A DNA stretch of 8,257 nucleotides. Origin: Thermococci archaeon (GTDB lineage: Archaea > Methanobacteriota_B > Thermococci > Thermococcales > Thermococcaceae). The DNA is taken from the NCBI GenBank assembly GCA_003663695.1, contig QMUB01000037.1:1-8257 (forward strand), in the 5' to 3' direction. A program made the translations under genes and the position numbers. Shown piece after piece: positions 1 to 5,374 of this stretch. Within the stretch, counting starts at the first letter, position 1; the number at the start of each line of letters is the position of its first letter. Below the pieces are notes generated by a model. That model made no database searches and was not told the DNA's origin. It saw nothing but the letters and a program-made list of their open reading frames with translations.

Positions 1-231
1 CTTGACAATGTGCTCTTTTCTAGAGATTCCAGGAGGAAGTTTTTCCTCTATGGCTCTCTTCTGTATTTTTTTGGTTAGATCAAGCACAAGACGAACGTTA
101 ACATCACTCGTGATCAAAGCTCTCTGAATATCCCTCACTACCTCTTTTATAACGGCTTCATCAACCACAGTAGAACGTGCAAGCTTTTTCAGAGCACTGT
201 TGAGTGCCCTCCCCAAACTCTCCAACGCCAC
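1..231 (-). CDS. srp54: Signal recognition particle subunit SRP54 (N-terminal part, runs off the window)
   Basis: The 77 codons present encode the N domain of SRP54, the GTPase that binds signal peptides and 7S RNA and hands ribosomes to the FtsY receptor at the membrane. The protein begins MALESLGRALNSALKKLA and continues with the helical segment EVVRDIQRALITSDVNVRLV and then PPGISRKEHIVK, the usual archaeal SRP54 pattern just before the G domain. The G and M domains lie outside the window. The start chosen is GTG at 231, because it gives the family's normal N-terminus and is preceded by GGTGGTGA (241-234). Two further GTG codons lie in frame at 240 and 237, directly after an in-frame TAG (243-241). 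Recognition of the family is firm; the exact GTG used is likely. Confidence 0.95.
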   Translation of the reverse strand, partial: MALESLGRALNSALKKLARSTVVDEAVIKEVVRDIQRALITSDVNVRLVLDLTKKIQKRAIEEKLPPGISRKEHIVK

Positions 232-233
232 TT

Positions 234-410
234 TCACCACCTATTACAAAGAGGGGTTGGAGGTTTATAATCCTTAGGTATATCCCCCAGTAACCTTCTA
301 AACTTGTCATCCTCACAAACCGGAACCTTATCCCAAAGCACAACACCTGGAAAATTCAATGCACAAATGGATACTTCGTTTAAAATCCGGATTATCTGAG
401 CTTTTTTCAT
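234..410 (-). CDS. Possible 58-residue protein upstream of srp54 (doubtful)
   Basis: An ORF runs from ATG at 410 to TGA at 236-234, two bases before the srp54 GTG. The product begins MKKAQIIRILNEVSICALNF and ends KPPTPLCNRW. It has three cysteines (17, 32, 55) and a mixed, protein-like composition. In its favour, the end abuts srp54 with the srp54 ribosome binding site overlapping the stop, the arrangement seen in compact archaeal operons. Against it, there is no ribosome binding site before the ATG, no promoter at a proper distance, and a plausible srp54 TATA box lies inside the ORF. I do not recognise the protein. It may be a small gene, the remnant of a larger one, or chance. Confidence 0.3.
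   Translation of the reverse strand: MKKAQIIRILNEVSICALNFPGVVLWDKVPVCEDDKFRRLLGDIPKDYKPPTPLCNRW
264..271 (-). promoter_or_regulatory. Likely TATA box of srp54
   Basis: Read on the minus strand this is ATTATAAA. Its centre lies about 36 nt before the GTG start at 231, so initiation about 26 nt downstream would give a leader of about 10 nt that begins at the ribosome binding site GGTGGTGA. No clear purine-rich BRE is seen. If the small ORF at 234-410 is real, the box lies inside it. Confidence 0.55.
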
Positions 411-469
411 GATAAAATATGTACATTAGGAACTAAAACCATTCATCAGGCTTTTTTTGGGAGAGTTAT

Positions 470-508
470 GGTCTGAAAGTGCCATTTGGTACCATATAAG
501 GTCTGAAA
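470..508 (+). repeat. Direct repeat GGTCTGAAA, two copies 30 bp apart
   Basis: GGTCTGAAA occurs at 470-478 and 500-508. The second copy abuts the TATA box of the micro-gene promoter and overlaps its BRE position. The start-to-start distance of 30 bp is close to three helical turns, so both copies would face the same side of the DNA, as expected of paired regulator sites. Chance is possible in AT-rich DNA. Confidence 0.4.
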
Positions 509-520
509 AAGCTTTTAAAT
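505..520 (+). promoter_or_regulatory. BRE/TATA promoter for the micro-gene at 570
   Basis: GAAAAAGCTTTTAAAT has the classic Thermococcales form: an A-rich BRE followed by a TTTTAAA-type TATA box. Initiation about 26 nt downstream would be near 542, leaving a leader of about 28 nt that includes the AGGAGGTG site at 556-563. The leader is longer than for other genes here. Confidence 0.55.
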
Positions 521-569
521 CCAAAAAACAGGAAAATTGGTGGAAAAGCGGGATTAGGAGGTGCAGGAG

Positions 570-686
570 ATGGAATGGCTCATCATGCTTCACGGTTACA
601 TGCACGTTATGGAACTTAAGCGGAGAAGAAAGAAGCCGGTGATTGAAGAGATGGAGCTCCTCGAGGAACTCGAAAACTCTGCATGA
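570..686 (+). CDS. Predicted 38-residue protein of unknown function
   Basis: A 38-codon ORF starts at ATG 570 and stops with TGA at 684-686. It is preceded by AGGAGGTG (556-563), one of the best ribosome binding sites in the window, six bases before the ATG, and by a BRE/TATA promoter at 505-520. The product begins MEWLIMLHGYMHVMELKRRR and ends ELLEELENSA: a hydrophobic, methionine- and histidine-rich start, a basic cluster (residues 17-22), then an acidic helix. There is no classic signal peptide or full membrane span. A T-rich stretch (TTTCTCTTTT) follows the stop and could end transcription. GTG at 561 is an alternative in-frame start but would use up the ribosome binding site. I do not recognise the family; the call rests on the expression signals. 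Confidence 0.55.
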   Translation: MEWLIMLHGYMHVMELKRRRKKPVIEEMELLEELENSA

Positions 687-732
687 TTTCTCTTTTATCC
701 CATCAAAGATTTGTTTCTCAAATCCACAACCG

Positions 733-750
733 AAATGTATTTATACATTT
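733..750 (+). promoter_or_regulatory. 18-bp palindrome covering the TATA box of the 784-3013 operon (candidate operator)
   Basis: AAATGTATTTATACATTT is a perfect inverted repeat with 8-bp arms (733-740 and 743-750) and a 2-bp centre. The TATA element TTTATACA (740-747) lies within it. TATA-based initiation would fall near 770, just before AGGAGG (771-776). A protein bound here would block TBP, so it fits a repressor site. The gene just downstream encodes a DNA-binding regulator with a ligand domain, so self-regulation is the simplest inference. Confidence 0.6.
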
Positions 751-783
751 TCTTGTCAATATTCTCTCCAAGGAGGGAAAGAT

Positions 784-1497
784 ATGAGTCAAATCGAAGC
801 TGTGAAGGAGAAACTCAGGGTTATTAGAATACTCAAGCTGCTCAAAAAGAGCTACACTTATGAAGATTTATCGAAGATAACCGGACTTCCCATAACTGTT
901 TTGAACAGATATGTGAGAGGCAAAGTCCTTCCCAGTACCAGGAGATCCAAAGAACTTCTGGAAGTCCTTTCTCCCTATCTAAACGTAGAAGAAGAAGCCA
1001 AAAAGAGGATTAGATTCGACGAACATGGACTTTTTGACAACATGGGGATACTCGGGGACACGGCACTAATGACGCTCATCGCTGAAACTGTGGCTTCCAG
1101 ATACATACGTGAGGATATTGATAAAGTTTTAACAGCCGCAACGGATGGAATCCCCCTCGCCGTTCATATAGCCAATGAGCTCAACGTCGATGTTGTTTAT
1201 GCCAAGAAAAAGAAGGAAGTAGGCGTGGAAAAGTTTTATGAGATAAATTATGTCTCGAGCACTTCGGGGAGTATCTTAACGCTTTACTTGCCCACATGGG
1301 CGCTCAAAAAGGGCGAGAGGGTTCTCATAGTTGATGATGTCGTTAGAAGCGGGGAAACACAAAAGGCGCTCCTGGAAATGTGCAGGCGGGCCGGTTCTAT
1401 TCCAAAGGGGATGTTCTTCCTGATAAGTGTTGGAGACGTTTTGGACAGACTCAAAGAGGAGTATAACATCCCTATAGATGCCCTGGTGAGATTATGA
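784..1497 (+). CDS. GfcR-like transcriptional regulator: N-terminal HTH plus phosphoribosyltransferase-type domain
   Basis: This 237-residue protein belongs to the archaeal 'orotate phosphoribosyltransferase-like' regulators, which include haloarchaeal GfcR. Residues about 12-55 form a helix-turn-helix (ILKLLKKSYTYEDLSKITGL, then LNRYVRGKVLP). The rest is a type I PRTase fold, with TAATDGIPLA at about 118-127 and the PRPP-loop motif VLIVDDVVRSGET at 180-192. In the family the PRTase fold is thought to sense a ligand; PRPP or another phosphorylated metabolite is an inference. The start is ATG 784, seven bases after AGGAGG; the frame is open from 643, but the upstream codons are not family sequence and cross the micro-gene and promoter. 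It is the first gene of a three-gene operon and overlaps the next by ATGA. The family is sure; its regulon here is unknown. Confidence 0.88.
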   Translation: MSQIEAVKEKLRVIRILKLLKKSYTYEDLSKITGLPITVLNRYVRGKVLPSTRRSKELLEVLSPYLNVEEEAKKRIRFDEHGLFDNMGILGDTALMTLIAETVASRYIREDIDKVLTAATDGIPLAVHIANELNVDVVYAKKKKEVGVEKFYEINYVSSTSGSILTLYLPTWALKKGERVLIVDDVVRSGETQKALLEMCRRAGSIPKGMFFLISVGDVLDRLKEEYNIPIDALVRL

Positions 1498-2678
1498 TAA
1501 GGACGGGGATAGGCATACTCGACGATGTTCTTAGGGGAGGGATAAGGGAAGAAAACAGCATACTCCTGATGGGAGGGATAGATGAGGATCACAGGGTCCT
1601 CATGCATCAGTTTGTAATTTCACTGTTGAAGCAGAGGCATAAAATCCTCTTGGTGGAGTATAAACAGAGACCCTCATTGCTCTTAAAATGGCTCGCTGGA
1701 TACGGCATAAACTACAAGAGGTTTATGAAGAGAGGCAGATTGAAAATACTCGATGGTCACACCAATCTATATTCCAGAGTCCAGGTATCCGGAGAAGACG
1801 TACTCCCAAATCCCCTCGACCTCCCAATAAGCACGTCAATTATCAGGGATAAAATCCGTGAGGGAGACTTTGATTTTCTTGTAATTGATGATCTGTCCAT
1901 TTTATACGCATCGCTTCCCGGAAAGCAGGAATTTTTTAGGATAATTTCCAGGTTTATAAACAGCGTTTCGCTGGAGGGTGTTACATCCGTATCCGCAATA
2001 ATAGGGGATTTAATTTCCCCATCAGACCTCTCCATGCTCACCATACCCTTCTCATATATTCTCTCTGCCAGAGATGGAAGAATCGCCGTGAAAAAAGCAC
2101 CCCACCCGTTAGGAGCTGTCAACTACTTCGTGTATGTGAAGACGGAGAGGGGGATAAAACCTATCTCCGAGTATTATGAGAGTCTGGACAAGCTCAAGGA
2201 AGCGATGTTTCTCGATGAAAATGGAATGCTCTGGAGCGCAAATCAGAGGGTGCAGATAATCGATGAGGAAAGTGAAGCAAAGCTAATAGAAAGTCTCTTT
2301 GAATATTTCGGAAAGGAAAATACACAGAAATTCCTGTACTTCTGGGGAAGACATGAGTTTCAAGGGATTGGAAAGCTCTATATGCAGAGATACGGGAATT
2401 TAAAGGAATCCCTGAAGAGAATGTTTCACTCCACAAAGATCAACGGTGGAGGTATTATGGAGTTGAGCCAGGTAACAGGGGATGTTGTCATAGTTAAGGC
2501 GAAGAATCTGTTCCCCAGAATATGCAACTTTGGAAATGCCGTCCATCTCCATGATGCTGGAGCGCTCACTCAGATGATAGAGGAAATTGAAGGCGGCGAA
2601 TGGATTGGGGAAGAAGTGAAGTGTCAAGCAAAGGGGGATCCTCACTGTGAGTTTGTGATAAGGAGAGTGGAGAAATGA
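1494..2678 (+). CDS. KaiC/RecA-like domain with degenerate Walker A fused to a C-terminal V4R ligand-binding domain
   Basis: This 394-residue protein has two parts. Residues 1-about 225 follow the KaiC/RadA-like RecA fold: TGIGILDDVLRGGI (4-17) matches the family's opening, and FDFLVIDD (126-133) is a Walker B-like strand ending in two aspartates. Where the P-loop should be it reads LLMGGIDEDHRV (25-35), without the lysine and serine/threonine of GxxxxGK[ST], so ATP binding is probably weak or absent. Residues about 260-390 resemble a V4R (4-vinyl reductase) domain, a small-molecule-binding fold, ending in the typical CQAKGDPHCEF (377-387) with two cysteines. It overlaps the regulator upstream and the gene downstream by ATGA, with GGTGAG at 1485-1490 before its ATG, so translation is probably coupled. 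A ligand-sensing partner of the HTH-PRTase regulator is an inference. Confidence 0.75.
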   Translation: MIRTGIGILDDVLRGGIREENSILLMGGIDEDHRVLMHQFVISLLKQRHKILLVEYKQRPSLLLKWLAGYGINYKRFMKRGRLKILDGHTNLYSRVQVSGEDVLPNPLDLPISTSIIRDKIREGDFDFLVIDDLSILYASLPGKQEFFRIISRFINSVSLEGVTSVSAIIGDLISPSDLSMLTIPFSYILSARDGRIAVKKAPHPLGAVNYFVYVKTERGIKPISEYYESLDKLKEAMFLDENGMLWSANQRVQIIDEESEAKLIESLFEYFGKENTQKFLYFWGRHEFQGIGKLYMQRYGNLKESLKRMFHSTKINGGGIMELSQVTGDVVIVKAKNLFPRICNFGNAVHLHDAGALTQMIEEIEGGEWIGEEVKCQAKGDPHCEFVIRRVEK

Positions 2679-3013
2679 CAGAGTTCATGATTTATGGGGT
2701 TAAGGGGAAAAGCATAGTCGTCGATACGGAAATAGGGATGCCCTTCTCATTCTTCTGCTCCGAGGAGGAGTGCGGAGTTGAAATCCACATGGAAGGGGTC
2801 ATAAAAAGGGTGAAATTTGATGAGTACATTGCCGTCAGAAACTCCGTGATTTCAGCGAATGAGGACTTCAAAGTGCTCAAAGAGCTGATAGGGGAGCCTC
2901 TAATATTTGAGGGAAAGGTCAACGGTGAGAAAGTAAAGCTGCCCGTGGAGGGTGTGAGGGAATTCTCCGAAAGATTTCTATCAAGAGAAGGCTCCTACCA
3001 CATCTACCCCTAG
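2675..3013 (+). CDS. Unrecognised 112-residue protein, third gene of the regulator/V4R operon
   Basis: The ATG at 2675 overlaps the V4R gene's stop (ATGA), and a purine-rich AGGAGAGTGGAG lies just before it, so it is translated as part of the operon. The protein is soluble, with no signal peptide or membrane span. The first half looks beta-rich (FMIYGVKGKSIVVDTEIG, then GVEIHMEGVIKRVKFDEYIAV), with two cysteines five apart (C28, C33). The second half mixes charged helix (NEDFKVLKELIG) and strand (LIFEGKVNGEKVKLPV). I do not recognise the family. The gene order suggests a role linked to the two sensors upstream. Its TAG stop (3011-3013) overlaps the stop of the convergent Lrp-like gene in CTAG, leaving no room for a separate terminator. 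Confidence 0.75.
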   Translation: MTEFMIYGVKGKSIVVDTEIGMPFSFFCSEEECGVEIHMEGVIKRVKFDEYIAVRNSVISANEDFKVLKELIGEPLIFEGKVNGEKVKLPVEGVREFSERFLSREGSYHIYP

Positions 3014-3453
3014 ATTCCCAGGTTGAAGTCCTCCTTAACTATCTGAAGGGCAACGTGCGTGGTTGTTTTTTCAACACCATCTATAGATAAGACCGTCTTC
3101 ACAAAATGGTTCATATCCTCTCTTCCCTCAAATTTTGCTATGACTATGATATCATAAATCCCCGTAACATCGTAAACACACATGACGTGCCTGTCCTTTG
3201 CAATCTCCTTTTCAATTTCGATTATCTTCTTTCCCTGTGCCTGTATTCCTATTATGGCGGTCAGCCCGTATCCAACTTTTTCATAGTCTATTTTTGGATG
3301 GATGCCCTGGAGAACCCCATTCTCCTCCATGCGCTTGATCCTGTTGTGAACGGTGCCGACGGCGATGTTAAGCTCCTTAGCGATCTCTCTGTAGGAGAGA
3401 CGACCGTCCTTTTGAAGAAGTCCCAAAATTTTTCTATCCACCTCATCTATCAC
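3010..3453 (-). CDS. Lrp/AsnC family transcriptional regulator
   Basis: This 147-residue protein has the normal Lrp/AsnC layout. A winged helix-turn-helix fills residues 1-50 (MIDEVDRKILGLLQKDGRLS, then YREIAKELNIAVGTVHNRIK). The C-terminal RAM domain follows, with VYDVTGIYDIIVIAKFEG (93-110) holding the GxYD turn that in this family shapes the effector site and the dimer/octamer interface. It most likely binds DNA as an oligomer and responds to an amino acid or related metabolite; which one cannot be read from the sequence. The frame is open to 3690, but that extension runs through a tRNA gene. GTG 3453 is chosen because GGGGGAG (3467-3461) lies seven bases before it and the family usually begins M-[IL]-D-E. 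GTG 3459 is less likely. It diverges from tRNA-Arg and converges on the 2675-3013 gene. Confidence 0.9.
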   Translation of the reverse strand: MIDEVDRKILGLLQKDGRLSYREIAKELNIAVGTVHNRIKRMEENGVLQGIHPKIDYEKVGYGLTAIIGIQAQGKKIIEIEKEIAKDRHVMCVYDVTGIYDIIVIAKFEGREDMNHFVKTVLSIDGVEKTTTHVALQIVKEDFNLGI

Positions 3454-3486
3454 CTGCACACTCCCCCTTTCCTCTTCAACCGTAAA

Positions 3487-3497
3487 CTTTAAATATC
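3487..3497. promoter_or_regulatory. Probable shared TATA element for the Lrp-like gene (-) and tRNA-Arg (+)
   Basis: The AT-rich block TTTAAATAT (3488-3496) is the only good TATA-like element between the two divergent genes. Initiation about 26 nt away would be near 3518 on the plus strand, 13 nt before the tRNA, and near 3466 on the minus strand, 13 nt before the regulator's GTG and at its ribosome binding site. Both distances are normal for archaeal promoters. Confidence 0.5.
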
Positions 3498-3530
3498 CTT
3501 CCCTTTTCACAGAAACATGGTCGCAAGTTT

Positions 3531-3608
3531 GGACCGGTAGCCTAGCCAGGACAGGGCATCGGCCTCCTAAGCCGAGGGTCCGGGGTTCGAATCCCCGCCG
3601 GTCCGCCA
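3531..3608 (+). tRNA. tRNA-Arg (anticodon CCT), with encoded CCA
   Basis: The 78-nt gene folds as a standard cloverleaf. The acceptor stem GGACCGG (3531-3537) pairs with CCGGTCC (3598-3604), followed by discriminator G and an encoded CCA (3606-3608). The anticodon stem TCGGC (3559-3563) pairs with GCCGA (3571-3575) around the loop CTCCTAA, giving anticodon CCT (3566-3568), which reads the AGG arginine codon. The T arm CGGGG/CCCCG encloses TTCGAAT. No intron is present. GC-rich stems fit a hyperthermophile, and AGG is a heavily used Arg codon in this window. Confidence 0.97.
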
Positions 3609-3613
3609 TTAAC

Positions 3614-3629
3614 CCAAGGCTTATATATG
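3614..3629 (+). promoter_or_regulatory. Orphan BRE/TATA-like element downstream of tRNA-Arg
   Basis: CCAAGGCTTATATATG looks like a good archaeal promoter, but no plus-strand gene follows: the next gene, rnhB, is on the other strand from 3747. Initiation would be near 3651. It could drive a short RNA running towards the 3' end of rnhB, or be chance. The 138 bases 3609-3746 otherwise hold no convincing ORF. Confidence 0.3.
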
Positions 3630-3684
3630 TATTCTGGCTGGTGCTGGTTTTGAGTTTGTAATTTGTAAATAGACAATAACTTTT

Positions 3685-3701
3685 GCTCACTCATAATGAG
3701 C
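3685..3701. repeat. Small inverted repeat between tRNA-Arg and rnhB
   Basis: GCTCA at 3685-3689 and TGAGC at 3697-3701 can pair around a 7-nt loop; an alternative pairing is CTCAT/ATGAG (3690-3700). It lies about 46 nt beyond the rnhB stop. On the minus strand it is followed by AAAAG rather than a T run, so it does not look like a standard terminator. Confidence 0.25.
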
Positions 3702-3746
3702 GCTTAAGGAAACTTGAAACCATTCAATCACAATACATAGATGAGC

Positions 3747-4415
3747 CTAACCTAAAAAGTCCATTATATTCTTCTGTCCCTTCCTTTCCCTAAACTCTGC
3801 TTCAAGCTTCCTCAGGGTTTTCCAAGTCCTCCTCACAATGGGAGGAAATTCTCCATTCTCCCGGTAGTACTCTTCCAAGAATCTCCGGGTTTTTGGATCG
3901 CTTGGATATCCGCTTCCAATTTCGCCGTATTTTTCCTTAAGCCTCTCAATGGCTCGATCTCTCGTTACTTTAGCAAGAATTGATGCCGCCGATACAGGGA
4001 GGTATTTATCATCCGCCCTGTGCTCCGAGATGATTTTGGGAGAAAATTTAAGTTCTCGCTTTATGTTCTCTCCAAAGCGCTCTTCCTTAACATCTGCAGC
4101 ATCTATGTAGAGAACATCGGGTTTAACCTTGAGGAAATTCAGAGCCCGGATAAAACCCGCGATTTCCAGATCATTGAGGGTTCCTTCACGGTTATCAATC
4201 TCATCGGGCCATAGTTCGACAATCACATGATCATCCAGGACTCTAAGGAGTTCATTAAACAGTTTTTCTCGCCTTTTGGGGGAGAGTTTTTTTGAATCCC
4301 TCACATTTAGCTCTCTGAGTTTATCCAATTTTGATTCATCTATTACGACGGCAGCTATTACCAAGGGGCCTATAACGGGGCCCCTACCCGCTTCATCTAT
4401 TCCTCCGAGCTTCAT
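3747..4415 (-). CDS. rnhB: Ribonuclease HII with C-terminal PCNA-interacting motif
   Basis: RNase HII cuts the RNA strand of RNA-DNA hybrids and nicks 5' of single ribonucleotides in DNA, working in Okazaki primer removal and ribonucleotide excision repair. The 222-residue protein opens MKLGGIDEAGRGPVIGP and has the expected acidic metal-binding residues: D7, E8, D105 (in LYIDAADV) and D135 (in EHRADDKYLP). The GRG loop (10-12) that checks the ribonucleotide junction and SGYPSDP (168-174) with the conserved tyrosine are present. The end, QKNIMDFL (214-221), fits the PIP-box pattern QxxhxxF[FL], so it probably docks on the sliding clamp. Start ATG 4415 gives the family N-terminus. The leader is very short and no strong ribosome binding site is seen. 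It diverges from the DUF89 gene. Confidence 0.97.
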   Translation of the reverse strand: MKLGGIDEAGRGPVIGPLVIAAVVIDESKLDKLRELNVRDSKKLSPKRREKLFNELLRVLDDHVIVELWPDEIDNREGTLNDLEIAGFIRALNFLKVKPDVLYIDAADVKEERFGENIKRELKFSPKIISEHRADDKYLPVSAASILAKVTRDRAIERLKEKYGEIGSGYPSDPKTRRFLEEYYRENGEFPPIVRRTWKTLRKLEAEFRERKGQKNIMDFLG

Positions 4416-4423
4416 GCCAATCC

Positions 4424-4437
4424 CAAAGGATATAAAG
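4424..4437 (+). promoter_or_regulatory. BRE/TATA promoter of the DUF89 gene
   Basis: CAAAGGATATAAAG has an A-rich BRE and a TATA box centred near 4433, about 35 nt before ATG 4468. Initiation near 4459 would give a leader of about 9 nt that starts at GGTGGTG. The box lies on the rnhB side of the rnhB TATA element, so the two promoters interlock. Confidence 0.6.
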
Positions 4438-4444
4438 TGAAAGG

Positions 4445-4457
4445 GTTAAAAGCCTTT
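4445..4457 (-). promoter_or_regulatory. BRE/TATA promoter of rnhB
   Basis: On the minus strand AAAGGCTTTTAAC gives a BRE and TATA box centred near 4448, about 34 nt before the rnhB ATG at 4415. Initiation near 4422 leaves a leader of about 7 nt, nearly leaderless. It sits between the DUF89 TATA box and the DUF89 start. Confidence 0.55.
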
Positions 4458-4467
4458 GGTGGTGAAA

Positions 4468-5322
4468 ATGAAAGTCCATTATGAGTGCCTCTCCTGCTTC
4501 ATAACTCAATCTCAGAAGATAAGTGAACTGGCAACCGAAGATCTGGAAAAAAGGAAGGAAGCCATGATAGTGGCCGCAAAAGCGCTGCAAAAATACTACC
4601 ACAGAAATGCCGTTCCCGCAATCGGGGGGAGCCTGCTATTTCTGGAACTTTATAGGTTGCTGGAAAATGATGACCCCTTTAAGGAATATAAGAGGATTTC
4701 AAACAGGCTGGCAAAAAAGGTTGTGGAGGAGCTCAGAAAAGAGCTTAAGATAGGTTTAAAGGACGCATTAAAGCTGGCAATTGCCGGTAATGTCATAGAC
4801 TTTGCCGTGGGATATAATCCGGAGAAAATTGAGGAGGACATTGAACATCGCTTAAATGAGGAGCTCTACATTGACGAGAGTGAAGAACTCTTCAAATCAC
4901 TTGAAAATGCAAAAACACTGCTCTACCTTGTGGATAACTGCGGGGAGATTTACTTCGACAGGCTGTTTCTGGAGAAAATTGAGGAGGCATATCCCGCTTT
5001 AAAAATTTATATTGCGGCAAAGGAAGCCCCCATAATAAACGATGCAACTGTTGAGGATCTTAAAGAGGCAGATTTTGGAAAAGTTGGGAAGATTGTATCG
5101 AGCGGCTCAAGGATAGTTGGAAATCCCCTAGAATTTGCGGACGAGAAGTTCAGAGAAATCTTTGAACGGGCTGATGTTATCATAGCCAAGGGGCAGGGAA
5201 ACTTTGAAGTGATGAGTGAGCTGAAAGATGGGAGGATTTTCTTTCTTTTGAAAGCCAAATGCATGCCCGTGGCGAGGGAGCTTGGAGTTCCCCGGGGCTC
5301 GATGGTGTGCGTCAGATTTTAG
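4468..5322 (+). CDS. DUF89 family metal-dependent phosphatase (stand-alone archaeal type)
   Basis: This 284-residue protein belongs to DUF89, a family of metal-dependent phosphatases thought to remove damaged or unwanted phosphometabolites; yeast and human members act on sugar phosphates and phosphopantetheine-type substrates. It starts MKVHYECLSC, with the CxxC pair (C7, C10) usual for small prokaryotic members. The expected metal-site motifs follow in order: LVDNCGEIYFD, where D, N, E and the final D are conserved, and VIIAKGQGNFE near the C-terminus. The frame is open from a TTG at 4456, but ATG 4468 is preferred because GGTGGTG (4458-4464) precedes it and the promoter predicts initiation near 4459. 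The true substrate cannot be told. It stands alone between rnhB and a separate small gene, with a T-rich terminator after the stop. Confidence 0.9.
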   Translation: MKVHYECLSCFITQSQKISELATEDLEKRKEAMIVAAKALQKYYHRNAVPAIGGSLLFLELYRLLENDDPFKEYKRISNRLAKKVVEELRKELKIGLKDALKLAIAGNVIDFAVGYNPEKIEEDIEHRLNEELYIDESEELFKSLENAKTLLYLVDNCGEIYFDRLFLEKIEEAYPALKIYIAAKEAPIINDATVEDLKEADFGKVGKIVSSGSRIVGNPLEFADEKFREIFERADVIIAKGQGNFEVMSELKDGRIFFLLKAKCMPVARELGVPRGSMVCVRF

Positions 5323-5333
5323 TTTTTTCATTT
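5317..5333 (+). terminator. T-run terminator after the DUF89 gene
   Basis: TTTTAGTTTTTTCATTT spans and follows the TAG stop. Archaeal transcription commonly ends at oligo-T tracts without a required hairpin. The next gene has its own promoter at 5376, which supports a transcript end here. Confidence 0.5.
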
Positions 5334-5338
5334 GAATC

Positions 5339-5374
5339 GACGATTGCCGATATTATTTTTGACGAAAGACGATT
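5339..5374 (+). repeat. Repeated GACGATT words upstream of the small gene at 5422
   Basis: GACGATT occurs at 5339-5345 and 5368-5374, with a partial GACGA at 5361-5365. The second copy ends just before the BRE/TATA element, a position where archaeal activators often bind. The repeats are short and could be chance. Confidence 0.3.

Noticed and set aside
643..783. N-terminal extension of the GfcR-like regulator from an upstream start at 643
   Set aside because: The extra codons are not family-like, cross the end of the micro-gene and the palindromic promoter, and ATG 784 has AGGAGG at proper spacing.
1284..2645. Several minus-strand ORFs of 80-121 codons inside the regulator/V4R operon
   Set aside because: They are antisense to clear coding sequence, Ser/Pro-rich as expected of reverse-frame artefacts, and lack start signals.
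3106..3492. 128-codon plus-strand ORF
   Set aside because: It lies wholly antisense to the Lrp-like gene, has no ribosome binding site and its product resembles no protein; a shadow ORF.
3454..3690. Longer Lrp-like protein reading back to 3690
   Set aside because: The extension is the tRNA-Arg gene and its flanks read as protein; GTG 3453 has a good ribosome binding site and gives the usual family N-terminus.
4456..4467. TTG/GTG starts upstream of the DUF89 ATG
   Set aside because: These bases form the GGTGGTG ribosome binding site, and the promoter predicts transcription starting at about 4459.
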